In this document: positions 16,316 through 24,190 of the stretch, one piece after another | How the letters are laid out: every line of letters begins with the position of its first letter | How positions within the stretch are numbered: position 1 is the stretch's first letter | Origin: Spirosoma oryzicola | Lineage (GTDB): Bacteria; Bacteroidota; Bacteroidia; Cytophagales; Spirosomataceae | NCBI RefSeq assembly: GCF_021233055.1 | Contig: NZ_CP089538.1 | Location: 1,903,501-1,967,500 of the forward strand | DNA length: 64,000 nt | Reading direction: 5' to 3' | Notes under the pieces: model-generated | Databases searched by the model: none | What the model was told of the DNA's origin: nothing | The model's input: the letters and a program-made list of their open reading frames with translations, nothing else | Position numbers and translations under genes: made by a program

Positions 16316-16687
16316 ATGATTCTAACCATAGAAACACCTCATGACTATGAGCAGGTTATGGAGGTGATCGAAACACAGTTAGCGAAAGGTTCGGCCAACA
16401 TGACCGAAACCGATCTGGCTGAATTGCAACGCCTTTCACTATTAGCCGAACACTATGAAGAGGAGCATTACCCAATGCCTGTTGAGCCAGCTACATTGCC
16501 GGAAATGATTCGACTACGAATGTTTCAGGAGAATCTTAAACAGCGCGATACGGCTAGAGTTCTAGGTATTACTGAAACGCGACTTTCGGAGGTCCTGGCC
16601 GGGAAACGTAAGGTGAATATGGACTTAGCAAAGCGCTTATATGATAAGCTTCATATCAGAGCCGATTACATCTTGAAAATGGCCTAA
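16316..16687 (+). CDS. higA: HigA-family antitoxin, HTH transcriptional regulator
   Basis: Antitoxin partner of the preceding toxin, 123 residues. The N-terminal acidic, helical part (IETPHDYEQVMEVIETQLAKG through EEEHYPMPVEPATLPEM) resembles HigA proteins of the long type, and the C-terminal part holds an XRE-like helix-turn-helix: QRDTARVLGITETRLSEVLAGKRKVNMDLAKRLYDKL. It should bind HigB and repress the shared promoter at 15903-15942. A terminator-like hairpin at 16735-16764 follows 48 bp after the stop codon. Confidence 0.9.
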   Translation: MILTIETPHDYEQVMEVIETQLAKGSANMTETDLAELQRLSLLAEHYEEEHYPMPVEPATLPEMIRLRMFQENLKQRDTARVLGITETRLSEVLAGKRKVNMDLAKRLYDKLHIRADYILKMA

Positions 16688-16708
16688 TAATCTTATCAGG
16701 CTTTTCGT

Positions 16709-16716
16709 TATATTTG
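16709..16716 (+). promoter_or_regulatory. -7 element upstream of the DEAD-box helicase gene
   Basis: TATATTTG matches TAnnTTTG; no TTG lies at the right distance upstream, so only the -7 is supported. The predicted start near 16721 gives a 64-nt leader containing the hairpin at 16735-16758. Confidence 0.45.
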
Positions 16717-16734
16717 TTACAAATCAAGCGGTTT

Positions 16735-16764
16735 GCTGACCGGGAACGCAAGGTCAGCTGTTTT
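16735..16764 (+). terminator. Terminator-like hairpin between higA and the DEAD-box gene
   Basis: GCTGACC (16735-16741) pairs perfectly with GGTCAGC (16752-16758) around a 10-nt loop, followed by TGTTTTTC. It can end higBA transcription. Because a -7 element lies upstream of it, it may also sit in the leader of the helicase mRNA and act as an attenuator. Confidence 0.6.
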
Positions 16765-16784
16765 TCACCTTCACGAGCTGTACC

Positions 16785-18323
16785 TTGACATTTCAGGAAT
16801 TTAATCTTCACGACGACCTGTTGGCCGGCGTGGATGCTATGAACTACTTACAGGCCACGCCCATCCAGGAAATGGCCATCCCAAAAATCCTTGCGGGGCA
16901 GGACCTCATCGCCAGTGCGCAGACGGGTACCGGCAAAACAGCGGCTTACTTAATCCCGCTCCTCGACCGGATTTCTCACGCGGAGCACGATCATACGAGC
17001 ACGCTTATTCTGGTGCCTACCCGTGAACTGGCTAAGCAGATCGACGAGCAGGTCGAAGGTTTTGGTTACTTCGTTCAGGTCAACAGCACGGCGATCTACG
17101 GCGGAGGAAAGGGCGACGACTGGGATAAACAGCGCAAAGCCCTCGAAACGGGTGCTGATATTATCATTGCCACGCCGGGCCGTCTGATTGCGCACATGCA
17201 GCTCGGCTACGTCAGCTTTGACAAAATAGATTATCTGGTGCTGGATGAAGCCGATAAAATGCTGGACATGGGCTTCTCGGACGATATTCTGAACATTGTC
17301 AATAAACTACCGACCAAGCGGCAGACGTTGCTTTTCTCGGCGACGATGCCTAATAAGATTCGGGAGTTTTCGCAGCGCATTCTGAAAGATCCCGAAGAGA
17401 TTCGATTGGCTGTCTCCAAGCCAGCCGCGGGCATCGATCAGCAGTTTTACATGGCGTATGATAACCAGAAACTACCCTTGCTGGCGCACCTGATCAAGAA
17501 CAGCGCGACGCCCGTGCAGAGCATGGTTCTGTTTACTTCGCGCAAGTCCGAAGTAAACGGCATTGTTCGGGCGTTGAGTAAGCTCGGCTACGAGTCGCGG
17601 GGCATCAGCTCGGATCTGGATCAGGATGAACGCGAAATTGTCCTGCGCGATTTCAAAAATAAGGCGTTTCCGATTCTGGTGGCTACCGATGTGTTGTCGC
17701 GCGGTATCGATATTGATAACCTGACGCACGTTGTTAATTACGATATTCCCCGTGATGCCGAAGATTATGTGCACCGGATTGGCCGGACAGCGCGGGCGGC
17801 TACAACGGGCACGGCGATCACGTTTATCAGCGATCAGGAGCAGAAACGGATTGTCAGTATTGAAAAGCTCATTGAGCGGGAAGTTGAAAAACGATCGATC
17901 ACGGAGGAATTGGGTATGGGTAAATCACCCCTATTTGAGCCTCGGCGATTTGGTGGAAGAGACCATCGGGGCGATGGTGGTCGCGGAAGTAGCCGTAACA
18001 ATAAGTCGGGTCGAAAAAATAATCACGCCAGAAGCCGGGATGCGCAGCAACCGTCTGAGGCCATCGCTACACCAGTAGGCGACCAGCCCGCTGACAAAAC
18101 GGCGAAGCCGCCCCGTAGAAAGCCCAAGCCTCGTCCCGTTGCCCCAGCCGGTGATCCATCAACGAATCTTTCGGCTGAAGCTACTGAATCGGTATCCCCG
18201 GTTGTTGCAGAAGGACAGGCTGCTGATAAACCCAAACGACGCAAAAAACGTCGGCGTGGACCGAAAGGTGAAAAACCGGAGGGCACAGCGCAGTCTACGG
18301 CTCCTGTTTCGACCGTAGAATAA
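16785..18323 (+). CDS. DEAD-box RNA helicase (RhlE/CsdA-like) with basic C-terminal tail
   Basis: ATP-dependent RNA helicase acting in RNA decay or ribosome assembly. It begins with TTG at 16785; homologues I know start M-x-F-x-x-FNL, which matches MTFQEFNLHDDL, so TTG is the likely true start. Motifs are complete: Q-motif ATPIQEMAIP, Walker A ASAQTGTGKTAAY, PTRELAKQ, TPGRL, LDEADKMLDMGF (DEAD), LLFSATMP (SAT), LVATDVLSRGIDID and HRIGRTARA. After about residue 385 comes a roughly 125-residue low-complexity tail rich in Arg, Lys, Gly, Pro and Ala with KRRKKRRRGPKG, typical of an RNA-binding extension. A rho-independent terminator follows at 18348-18377. Confidence 0.94.
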   Translation: MTFQEFNLHDDLLAGVDAMNYLQATPIQEMAIPKILAGQDLIASAQTGTGKTAAYLIPLLDRISHAEHDHTSTLILVPTRELAKQIDEQVEGFGYFVQVNSTAIYGGGKGDDWDKQRKALETGADIIIATPGRLIAHMQLGYVSFDKIDYLVLDEADKMLDMGFSDDILNIVNKLPTKRQTLLFSATMPNKIREFSQRILKDPEEIRLAVSKPAAGIDQQFYMAYDNQKLPLLAHLIKNSATPVQSMVLFTSRKSEVNGIVRALSKLGYESRGISSDLDQDEREIVLRDFKNKAFPILVATDVLSRGIDIDNLTHVVNYDIPRDAEDYVHRIGRTARAATTGTAITFISDQEQKRIVSIEKLIEREVEKRSITEELGMGKSPLFEPRRFGGRDHRGDGGRGSSRNNKSGRKNNHARSRDAQQPSEAIATPVGDQPADKTAKPPRRKPKPRPVAPAGDPSTNLSAEATESVSPVVAEGQAADKPKRRKKRRRGPKGEKPEGTAQSTAPVSTVE

Positions 18324-18347
18324 GTAATAAAGGTACTGAATGCCGAT

Positions 18348-18377
18348 AAGCAGGGAGACTACTCTCTGCTTTTTTTG
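18348..18377 (+). terminator. Rho-independent terminator of the DEAD-box gene
   Basis: AAGCAGGGAG (18348-18357) pairs with CTCTCTGCTT (18362-18371) with one G-T wobble and a 4-nt loop, followed by a run of T to 18376. Confidence 0.85.
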
Positions 18378-18667
18378 TGCACTTCAGGCTAGTAGTGAAC
18401 CGCTTACAACAGGTTTGCCACGTACCAAATGTTGCGAGCAGAACGGGTTATCACAAATACTAACAGGCTGGTAAGGTTTAGACCGAATAAGGTAAGGTCT
18501 TCCTACCGAAATTAGCGCAGTAAATCAATCGCCGATACGCAATGAGCAAAGCTAGATATGGGGTTAACGCTCCATGAGCTGCTTGTTTAACGGATCACCT
18601 AAAGGTCGATTTTGCAATGATTTACACGTTCCGACAGTACCGCTTAGGGTAAAACAATTAATTATCA
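18378..18667. other. Intergenic stretch without recognised features
   Basis: About 290 bp between the helicase terminator and the next gene. I see no match to the TAnnTTTG promoter, no strong hairpin and no convincing reading frame, although the promoter for the exported DUF4965 gene must lie here or close by. Confidence 0.4.
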
Positions 18668-21187
18668 ATGCAAGCCAACAATCTATTCCGCTCAACCTGT
18701 GCTGTAATCGCTTCCCTGCTTATCAACGGAGCACAGGCGCAGTCGCTGCGGCCACCTGCTTACCCGCTGGTAACGCACGATCCTTACTTCAGCGTATGGA
18801 GTAACACCGACAAACTGACGGATTCGCCCACGCGCCACTGGACCGGTAAGCCGCAATCCCTCGAAGGTATTATTCGGGTTGATGGTAAGGTATACCAGTT
18901 TCTGGGAGCTGTTCCAACCACCTACCAAGCCATTCTGCCAACCGGTGAACTAAAACCGTACACGGCTTTATACACGACCAAAAATCCGGGATCAGGTTGG
19001 GAAAAGCCCGATTTTGACGCGAAAGGCTGGACATCGGCACTAGGTCCGTTCGGTGACACGCCCGAAGCAAAAACCCGGTGGGTCAATAGCGACACGATGA
19101 AGGATGGTATCTACGTTCGCCGTGAGTTTACGTACGATGGAAAAGCGAATCCTGCTAAGCTGCTGTTATCGCTGAATCACGACGATGATGTTGACATTTA
19201 CCTAAACGGCACAAAAATTCTGTCTAAGGCGGATTACGTCAGCGAATACGTTCTGTTGCCGTTGTCGGCAGAAGGGCAGAAAGCACTAAAAACGGGTAAA
19301 AACGTGCTGGCGGTCCATTGTGTCAGTCCACGCGGTGGGTCATTTGTTGATGTTGGTATTGTCAACCCGATAACGTCATCGGCGATAACGACGGCTACGC
19401 AAACGGCTGTCAACGTGTCGGCCACCCAAACCGAGTACACCTTTACGGCGGGTCCGGTTGGACTGACGGTCAACTTTCTGTCGCCCCTGCTCTTGGATGA
19501 ACTTGACGTTGCCGCCCGCCCGGTGACTTACGTTAAGTTTACGGCGAAATCGAGCGATGGCAAGCCTCATTCGGTGCAGGTTCTTTTTAGTGAATCGGCT
19601 ACCATTGCGACAAACAATGCCGGACAGACCGTGACGGCGAAGGCTGGGCAGACGTCAGGAGTTACGTATCAGATGGTCGGTACCCAGGAACAGCCGGTAC
19701 TACAGAAAAAAGGCGATAACATCCGTATTGACTGGGGATACGCGTACCTGGCCCTACCACAGGCATCGACGGGTAGCCGAACCGCATCGGGTGAAGCCAC
19801 CGCGATGAAGCAGGCCTTTACGGCGAATGGACAACTGCCGACTGCAACCCCCAAAGCCGGTGCCGAACCGGCACAAACGATGGCAATGGCCGCTGTGCTC
19901 GATCTGGGCAACGTGAAGCAGGCAACGGCAAAGCACCTGATGCTGGCCTACGACGACTTATATTCGGTACAGTATTTTGGGCAAAACCTGCGGGCCTGGT
20001 GGCGTCGGGATGGGAAGACAACGATGCCGGATCTGCTGCAAATGGCGGAGAAAGAGTACGACAGACTACAGAAGAAATGCACGGATTTTGACGCCAAAGT
20101 ACGGGCTGATGCCGAAAAAGCAGGCGGAAAAGAGTACGCTGATCTGTGCGTTCTGGCGTATCGTCAGGCCATATCGGCTCATAAGATTGTGGCTGGTCCA
20201 AGTGCTGCGGGCAAGGAGGCTCCCGTGCTGTTTTTCTCGAAGGAGAATTTCTCAAACGGCTCAATTGGTACGGTGGATATAACGTACCCGTCGGCTCCGC
20301 TATTCCTGTTGTATAGTAACGAACTGGCCAAGGGATTACTACGCTTTATTTTCGATTACAGCGAATCGGGCCGGTGGAAAAAAGATTTTCCGGCGCATGA
20401 CGTTGGAACGTACCCACTGGCGAACGGACAGACGTACGGCGAAGACATGCCAGTCGAAGAAGCGGGCAATATGATGATTATAACAGCCGCTGTCGCTCAG
20501 ATCGACGGTAAGCCTGATTTTGCTCGCGAGCATTGGCCGACGCTGACCAAATGGGCCGGGTTCCTGAAGCGCGATGGCTTCGATCCAACGAATCAGCTCT
20601 GTACCGACGACTTTGCAGGACATCTGGCCCGTAACGCTAATTTATCGGCGAAAGCGATTGTGGGCATTGCCTGTTACGCGAAAATGGCGCAGATGATGGG
20701 CGACCAGAAAACAGCGGATGAACATTTTACTCTGGCGCGTGAGCTGGCCCGCAAATGGATGCAACTCGATGGGGAGGGAGATCACTATGCGCTCACGTTC
20801 GACAAAACGCCCGGTAGCTGGAGCCAGAAGTACAACATCGTCTGGGATAAACTTCTAGACTTAAACGTTTTCCCGGCTGAGGTAGCGCAGAAAGAAATTG
20901 CCTTCTACCTGAAGCACCAGAACACGTACGGATTGCCACTCGACAGTCGCAAAACCTACACCAAATCGGACTGGATTATGTGGACGGCTACGCTGGCTGA
21001 TTCCGACCAGGATTTCCAGGCGTTAATTAAACCAATCTGGAAATTTGCCAACGAAACGCCGTCGCGCGTACCCCTTTCCGACTGGCACGAAACGACCGAT
21101 GCCAAGCAGGTTGGTTTTCAGGCTCGCTCGGTCGTTGGCGGATATTATATCAAACTGCTGGAAGATCGCTTAAAGAGCAAGAAGTAG
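18668..21187 (+). CDS. Exported DUF4964/DUF5127/DUF4965/DUF1793 protein (glutaminase A-like)
   Basis: Large exported protein of the family often labelled glutaminase A after fungal homologues; its true substrate in Bacteroidota is unproven. Residues 1-24 form a signal peptide ending AQAQS. The domain order is a short DUF4964-like start (LRPPAYPLVTHDPYFSVWSNTDKLTDSPTRHWTG), then DUF5127-type beta-sandwich and an (alpha/alpha)6 domain (DUF4965 with YADLCVLAYRQAISAHKI, and DUF1793 with LKRDGFDPTNQLCTDDFAGHLARNANLSAKAIVGI). Between the first two lies an extra block at about 95-235 (GWEKPDFDAKGWTSALGPFG ... VRREFTYDG ... LNHDDDVDIYLNGTKI) resembling a galactose-binding jelly-roll insert. 839 residues. 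A long terminator follows. Its acidic triad region is intact as far as can be seen. Confidence 0.88.
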   Translation: MQANNLFRSTCAVIASLLINGAQAQSLRPPAYPLVTHDPYFSVWSNTDKLTDSPTRHWTGKPQSLEGIIRVDGKVYQFLGAVPTTYQAILPTGELKPYTALYTTKNPGSGWEKPDFDAKGWTSALGPFGDTPEAKTRWVNSDTMKDGIYVRREFTYDGKANPAKLLLSLNHDDDVDIYLNGTKILSKADYVSEYVLLPLSAEGQKALKTGKNVLAVHCVSPRGGSFVDVGIVNPITSSAITTATQTAVNVSATQTEYTFTAGPVGLTVNFLSPLLLDELDVAARPVTYVKFTAKSSDGKPHSVQVLFSESATIATNNAGQTVTAKAGQTSGVTYQMVGTQEQPVLQKKGDNIRIDWGYAYLALPQASTGSRTASGEATAMKQAFTANGQLPTATPKAGAEPAQTMAMAAVLDLGNVKQATAKHLMLAYDDLYSVQYFGQNLRAWWRRDGKTTMPDLLQMAEKEYDRLQKKCTDFDAKVRADAEKAGGKEYADLCVLAYRQAISAHKIVAGPSAAGKEAPVLFFSKENFSNGSIGTVDITYPSAPLFLLYSNELAKGLLRFIFDYSESGRWKKDFPAHDVGTYPLANGQTYGEDMPVEEAGNMMIITAAVAQIDGKPDFAREHWPTLTKWAGFLKRDGFDPTNQLCTDDFAGHLARNANLSAKAIVGIACYAKMAQMMGDQKTADEHFTLARELARKWMQLDGEGDHYALTFDKTPGSWSQKYNIVWDKLLDLNVFPAEVAQKEIAFYLKHQNTYGLPLDSRKTYTKSDWIMWTATLADSDQDFQALIKPIWKFANETPSRVPLSDWHETTDAKQVGFQARSVVGGYYIKLLEDRLKSKK

Positions 21188-21264
21188 CGAGGCAACGGAT
21201 TGGAGTCCGGGCGAAACCTAAGCTTGGTGGCGGGCTGTGCTCAAGGACGAAAGTCAAATGCCGA

Positions 21265-21312
21265 AAAAAGGGGGTTAACAAAACAAATGCTTGTTTTGTT
21301 AACCCCCTTTTT
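21265..21312 (+). terminator. Strong terminator after the DUF4965 gene
   Basis: A perfect 22-bp stem (21265-21286 with 21291-21312) around the 4-nt loop ATGC; the right arm ends in TTTTT. Unusually long for a terminator; no gene converges on it. Confidence 0.85.
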
Positions 21313-21644
21313 GGTCAATAATTGGTGGTGAAATTCGTTTAGTGAATTATAATTCTAACGATATAGATCACAATTGACGCTTGAATAATGCACGTATAAG
21401 TTGGACTTAAATTATATTATTGTTAATTTTAGTGATGAAAAAAAGAGTATAGGGTAAACCCTATATTTCTAAACAGTTGGGTTTTTACTATTCTCTACGC
21501 CGGGCGTTAATCCTACTTTTGATAAACAAAGTTCTATTTGTTGCTGAGAGGAGGAACGGTACTATCATTTTTAATAGGTCAGCAATACGAATCAAACTAC
21601 ACATAGCTGTTTTCCTTTGCGTCTACTAGTACACAAAAAAATTA
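21313..21644. promoter_or_regulatory. AT-rich control region of the two-component/SusCD locus
   Basis: This 330-bp AT-rich stretch holds an 18-bp palindrome TATAGGGT-AA-ACCCTATA at 21448-21465, a -7 element TACTTTTG at 21514-21521 (no good -33), and an inverted repeat TTGCTGA (21541-21547)/TCAGCAA (21579-21585) in the predicted leader. The palindrome lies about 70 bp upstream of the predicted start near 21526, a sensible position for a LuxR-type regulator site. No reading frame was found. Confidence 0.5.
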
Positions 21645-22292
21645 ATGATACGAGTACTTATCGCTGATGATCATAACGTGTTTGTTGAGGGCATCGAATC
21701 GCTTGTTTCGGGTTCGCCGGATATAGTGGTGACAGAGCGATGCTACACCGTGCAGTCGGTTATTGAACGGCTGATCCTGACACCAATCGACGTCGTTTTA
21801 TTAGACATTTCGTTTCCGCAGATAGAAGATGGCCTGGGTTTGTGTGAACACATAACGCGTACCTATCCGAATACAAAAGTTGTGGCGCTAACCATGCACG
21901 ACGATGCAAGCCTTATTAAGCGGGTTGTCAAAAAAGGAGCTAAGGGTTATCTGTTGAAGAATACAACCAAGACGGAGTTATTACAGGCTATTCAGACGGT
22001 TCATCAGGAGAAGCAATATTTTAACGATACCATAACGCACATTCTGCTAAACGATAGTCCAAAGGCGCGCAAGTCAACCGCTGGGGTGGGTATAAAGCCT
22101 AATCTGACACCCCGCGAATCGGAAGTGCTCGCCCTGATGGCACAGGGAATGACGACCCAGCAAATGGCTACTCAACTGTTTGTCAGCGCGAAAGCCGTCG
22201 AATTTCACCGGAGTAGTTTACTAATGAAGTTTGGCGTACCCAATACAGCCCTGCTCATTAAGACTGCTATGGAAATGCAATACATTGATTAA
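21645..22292 (+). CDS. LuxR/NarL-family response regulator
   Basis: DNA-binding response regulator of 215 residues. The receiver domain has the acidic pair in IADDH (9-10), the phospho-acceptor D54 in VVLLDISFP, and the conserved lysine in KKGAKGYLLKN. The C-terminal LuxR-type HTH reads LTPRESEVLALMAQGMTTQQMATQLFVSAKAVEFHRSSLLMKFGVPN at about 147-195. It starts 26 bp before the sensor kinase gene, so the pair is one operon, and it lies directly upstream of the SusCD cluster that it may control. An 18-bp palindrome upstream could be its own binding site. Confidence 0.94.
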   Translation: MIRVLIADDHNVFVEGIESLVSGSPDIVVTERCYTVQSVIERLILTPIDVVLLDISFPQIEDGLGLCEHITRTYPNTKVVALTMHDDASLIKRVVKKGAKGYLLKNTTKTELLQAIQTVHQEKQYFNDTITHILLNDSPKARKSTAGVGIKPNLTPRESEVLALMAQGMTTQQMATQLFVSAKAVEFHRSSLLMKFGVPNTALLIKTAMEMQYID

Positions 22293-22318
22293 TAGCTGCT
22301 GGTTGTCGAAATAGATTA

Positions 22319-24097
22319 ATGAAGGTTCATTTTACGCGCTTGATACTTCCTTTTTGGTGGATTGCGGCTTTGTTGCTCGTTGGAGTAAGTGGCCGCTTCC
22401 AGCCGGTTAAGGCTGTGTCGGAATCAGCGTCGATTGACAGCTTGAAAAACCAGATTAAGCGCCAGGTCAACGACAAAAAATATGAGCAGGTTGCCAAGTC
22501 GTACGAGCAATTGGGGTGGCAGTACCATCAACGGTACGGGTACAACAAGTACACAATCGATTCGTACTTCAATAGCCTGAAATACTACAGCTTAGCCGAC
22601 GATTCATTAGGTTACTACAACGAACACATTGTCATTGGCGATTACTACACCCATGATTATTTCATGCAGCCGTACGCCGATAAATACCTGCGGAAAGCGC
22701 AGTCCTATTTTGAGCGAACCCACAACATGCCTAAAGTCATCGAGTGCAGACTGGGGCTTGCCAACATCGCTCAGAACAAAAATCCGATACCACGTAACCT
22801 AATTACACAATTGCGCGAAGCCGAACGGTTAAGTGTTCAGTACAAACAGGCATACTCGCAGGCCTATGCGCAAAATTTGCTGGCGAACACGTATTCACGG
22901 TTGAAGCAACCCGACTCCGCTGACTATTTCGCCAGTAAAAGTTTGGTGTTATCGACACGATTGAAAATTAACTGGTTGATAGCCTTAGATCATTTTTATC
23001 TGGGCCTTGTCAAACAGTTCAGAGATCAATCGAAAGAAGCGATTGAAGCGTACCAGAGAAGTTTTAAAATCGCCAGGACCGAAAACAACATAGCCATGCT
23101 TCGGGAGTTGTCGCGGCATACGGCAGACAGTTACTCACGCATCGGGGATTACAAAAACGCCTATGAAGCTTCCTTAAAAGCGCTTGATTTTGAGCATCAG
23201 TTTTATTCATCCGAACAAACGAAAAGCATTCGTTTGCAGGAGTTGGACAGTCAGATCAAAACATTGGCCGTAGAAAAACAATTGGCGGAACAGCAGAGCC
23301 AGCACCAGCGGGTTCTCAATTCAATGCTGGCGGTTGGGCTACTAATCAGTGTATTAGGTGTTGGTGCCTTGATCTATCTGCGTCGTCAGCAAAAGTTGAT
23401 TGCCCACCAGCAAACCGTTATTGCGCAACAGCAGATTCGCCAGCTGGAGTTGAAATCGCTGCGGGCAATGATCGAAGGGCAGGAGGGAGAACGCAGTCGT
23501 ATTGCCCGTGACTTGCACGATGGTCTGGGTATTCAGTTGTCTCGTATCAAGTTGTTTGTCGAAGCGCACCAGGAGCAGTTACCCTTGTCCGTTAAGGAGC
23601 CGTTAAACCAGTTTTTAGATGAAGCCTGTACCGAAACTCGATTAATATCCAATGACCTCCGTCCGTATGCCTTGTCTACGTTTGGCCTGATTCCGGCGCT
23701 AGAAGATCTGGTTCAAAAGTTAAACCTTGTCAATCAGACCAAGCTCGTGCTGGAACATTACGGCGAAGTACCCGCGCTGGATGATGAAGCCTCGGTTATG
23801 ATCTACCGGGTCGTGCAGGAGTTGCTGAACAATGCGCTCAAACACGCCAGTGCGCAGACTATTACGGTGCAACTCATGGCCAGTGATGAAACAACGCTGA
23901 TCAGTGTTGATGACGACGGGCAGGGTGGAGACTTTGAAAATACCCCATTAAAAGGCAATGGCATCGCCAATATCAAATCGCGTATAGCGTACCTCGGTGG
24001 GCAGGTTATGTGGCAGAGTGAGCCCGGTAAAGGAACCTCTGTGATGATTTCGCTGCCCGTTCATAGACAAGCTCAACCAATACTATCCAGTGCGTAA
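22319..24097 (+). CDS. TPR-containing sensor histidine kinase (HisKA_3 type)
   Basis: Membrane sensor of 592 residues. The order is a signal/anchor (1-30, LILPFWWIAALLLVGVSG), tetratricopeptide-like helical repeats in the periplasmic part (about 40-310), a coiled segment, one transmembrane helix at about 333-352 (LAVGLLISVLGVGALIYL), a coiled linker, HisKA_3 dimerisation domain with phospho-accepting His in SRIARDLHDGLGIQLSRIK (about 393-410), and HATPase_c with ELLNNALKHA, SVDDDGQGGDF and GNGIANIKSRIAYLGG. It should phosphorylate the response regulator encoded 26 bp upstream. The ligand is unknown; the next genes are SusC and SusD, which suggests a glycan or metabolic signal. Confidence 0.93.
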   Translation: MKVHFTRLILPFWWIAALLLVGVSGRFQPVKAVSESASIDSLKNQIKRQVNDKKYEQVAKSYEQLGWQYHQRYGYNKYTIDSYFNSLKYYSLADDSLGYYNEHIVIGDYYTHDYFMQPYADKYLRKAQSYFERTHNMPKVIECRLGLANIAQNKNPIPRNLITQLREAERLSVQYKQAYSQAYAQNLLANTYSRLKQPDSADYFASKSLVLSTRLKINWLIALDHFYLGLVKQFRDQSKEAIEAYQRSFKIARTENNIAMLRELSRHTADSYSRIGDYKNAYEASLKALDFEHQFYSSEQTKSIRLQELDSQIKTLAVEKQLAEQQSQHQRVLNSMLAVGLLISVLGVGALIYLRRQQKLIAHQQTVIAQQQIRQLELKSLRAMIEGQEGERSRIARDLHDGLGIQLSRIKLFVEAHQEQLPLSVKEPLNQFLDEACTETRLISNDLRPYALSTFGLIPALEDLVQKLNLVNQTKLVLEHYGEVPALDDEASVMIYRVVQELLNNALKHASAQTITVQLMASDETTLISVDDDGQGGDFENTPLKGNGIANIKSRIAYLGGQVMWQSEPGKGTSVMISLPVHRQAQPILSSA

Positions 24098-24190
24098 ATC
24101 TTCCAATTAACTGTAAAACTGTTCAGGGATAGCACAATGCAGGTATTTAACCTACTACGTCTACATCCTTAATTCCATTTAACTTTTCGT

